Assembly: GCA_022113835.1 (NCBI GenBank)
Contig: JAILWY010000016.1
Location: 4,929,501-4,993,500 of the forward strand
Direction: 5' to 3'
Origin: Atopsyche davidsoni
Taxonomy: Eukaryota; Arthropoda; Insecta; Trichoptera; Hydrobiosidae
Length of the DNA: 64,000 nt
Part shown: positions 63,656 through 64,000 of the stretch, one piece after another
How the letters are laid out: every line of letters begins with the position of its first letter
Position numbering within the stretch: the stretch's first letter is position 1
The notes under the pieces: generated by a model
The model's database searches: none
What the model saw: only the letters and a program-made list of their open reading frames with translations
What the model was told of the DNA's origin: nothing
Position numbers and translations under genes: made by a program

Positions 63656-63732
63656 TGCATGACTAGCTTCGACCAAAAAGACTGGGTCATCATCAGATGC
63701 ATAACTAAACATTGGTCGAAACTAGTCATGCA
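63656..63732 (-). repeat. Inverted repeat with hammerhead-like core
   Basis: Arms of 21 bases (63656-63676 and 63712-63732) are inverted with one mismatch. On the minus strand CTGATGA (63690-63696) is followed by a short GACC...GGTC stem and GAAG, then the CTAGTCATGC arm. That is the order of a hammerhead core with GAAA changed to GAAG. The stem I region does not pair, so activity is not expected. Confidence 0.5.
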
Positions 63733-64000
63733 ATTATCATCATAATAATGGATCTTCACCAATCAAATGCCTTGTCCCCCAACAAGAATATTTTTTGATT
63801 AAATTTTTTGTTTCGTGTTTTTTTTTTATTTAAAAGTTATGATTTCAGAAACCTCCCGTTTGCATGGAATACAGCAATACGACTTCTCTCTGAGAACAGA
63901 TATTTTTTTAATTTTTTATTTGTTCAACAGAACAGACAGGAATAAACTTTTAATTAATTATGAATTAAATTAAAGAAGCAAAGAGTTGAACATATATTAA
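63733..64000. other. AT-rich DNA to window end, nothing recognised
   Basis: No supported feature. Confidence 0.5.

Noticed and set aside
1..64000. Prokaryotic features (operons, Shine-Dalgarno sites, CRISPR, rho-independent terminators)
   Set aside because: Gene density, the GT-AG intron and the transposon types are those of an animal genome; short hairpins followed by T runs are chance in AT-rich DNA.

Overview
The window reads as non-coding, strongly AT-rich animal DNA, most likely from an insect. Supporting signs are a Mos1-like (mauritiana group) mariner, a second mariner family, a short CCTAA run (complement of the insect telomere unit TTAGG), an 82 bp GT-AG intron, and no bacterial operon structure. 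I cannot name the order or species. I see no complete host gene, intact tRNA, rRNA gene or CRISPR array.

The recognisable genes belong to mobile elements. They are: (1) an uncommon RNase H-fold, hAT-like transposase gene at 21784-24122, with one intron and one single-base break; (2) a nearly complete mauritiana-type mariner at 50701-51974, with 34 bp terminal repeats, TA target duplications and one frameshift; (3) a 5'-truncated mariner of another group at 1790-2361; (4) a 410 bp internally deleted relative of that mariner at 39760-40169, with both ends kept; and (5) the C-terminal end of a non-LTR retrotransposon at 21487-21732.

Non-coding mobile DNA is common. There is a hAT-type non-autonomous element with near-matching 8 bp duplications (673-1246), terminal-repeat elements at 24873-25107 and 53143-53338, and a fold-back family with parts at 17391, 36911, 38831 and 39165. 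A perfect 44 bp inverted repeat lies at 36867-36994. Three loci (46521, 47467, 63656) carry the short 'stem then GAAAC' pattern of hammerhead-like repeat ends.

Between these, long AT-rich stretches alternate with islands of 150-400 bp that are richer in GC and dense in motifs (for example 4140-4390, 7860-8190, 11150-11520, 17640-18060, 34930-35190, 52780-53110, 54200-54500, 59320-59420). This layout is typical of a regulatory desert or a large intron near a developmental gene. That is inference, because no flanking host exon is recognised. Two short candidate exons (32842-32893 plus, 9573-9812 minus) are offered at low confidence.
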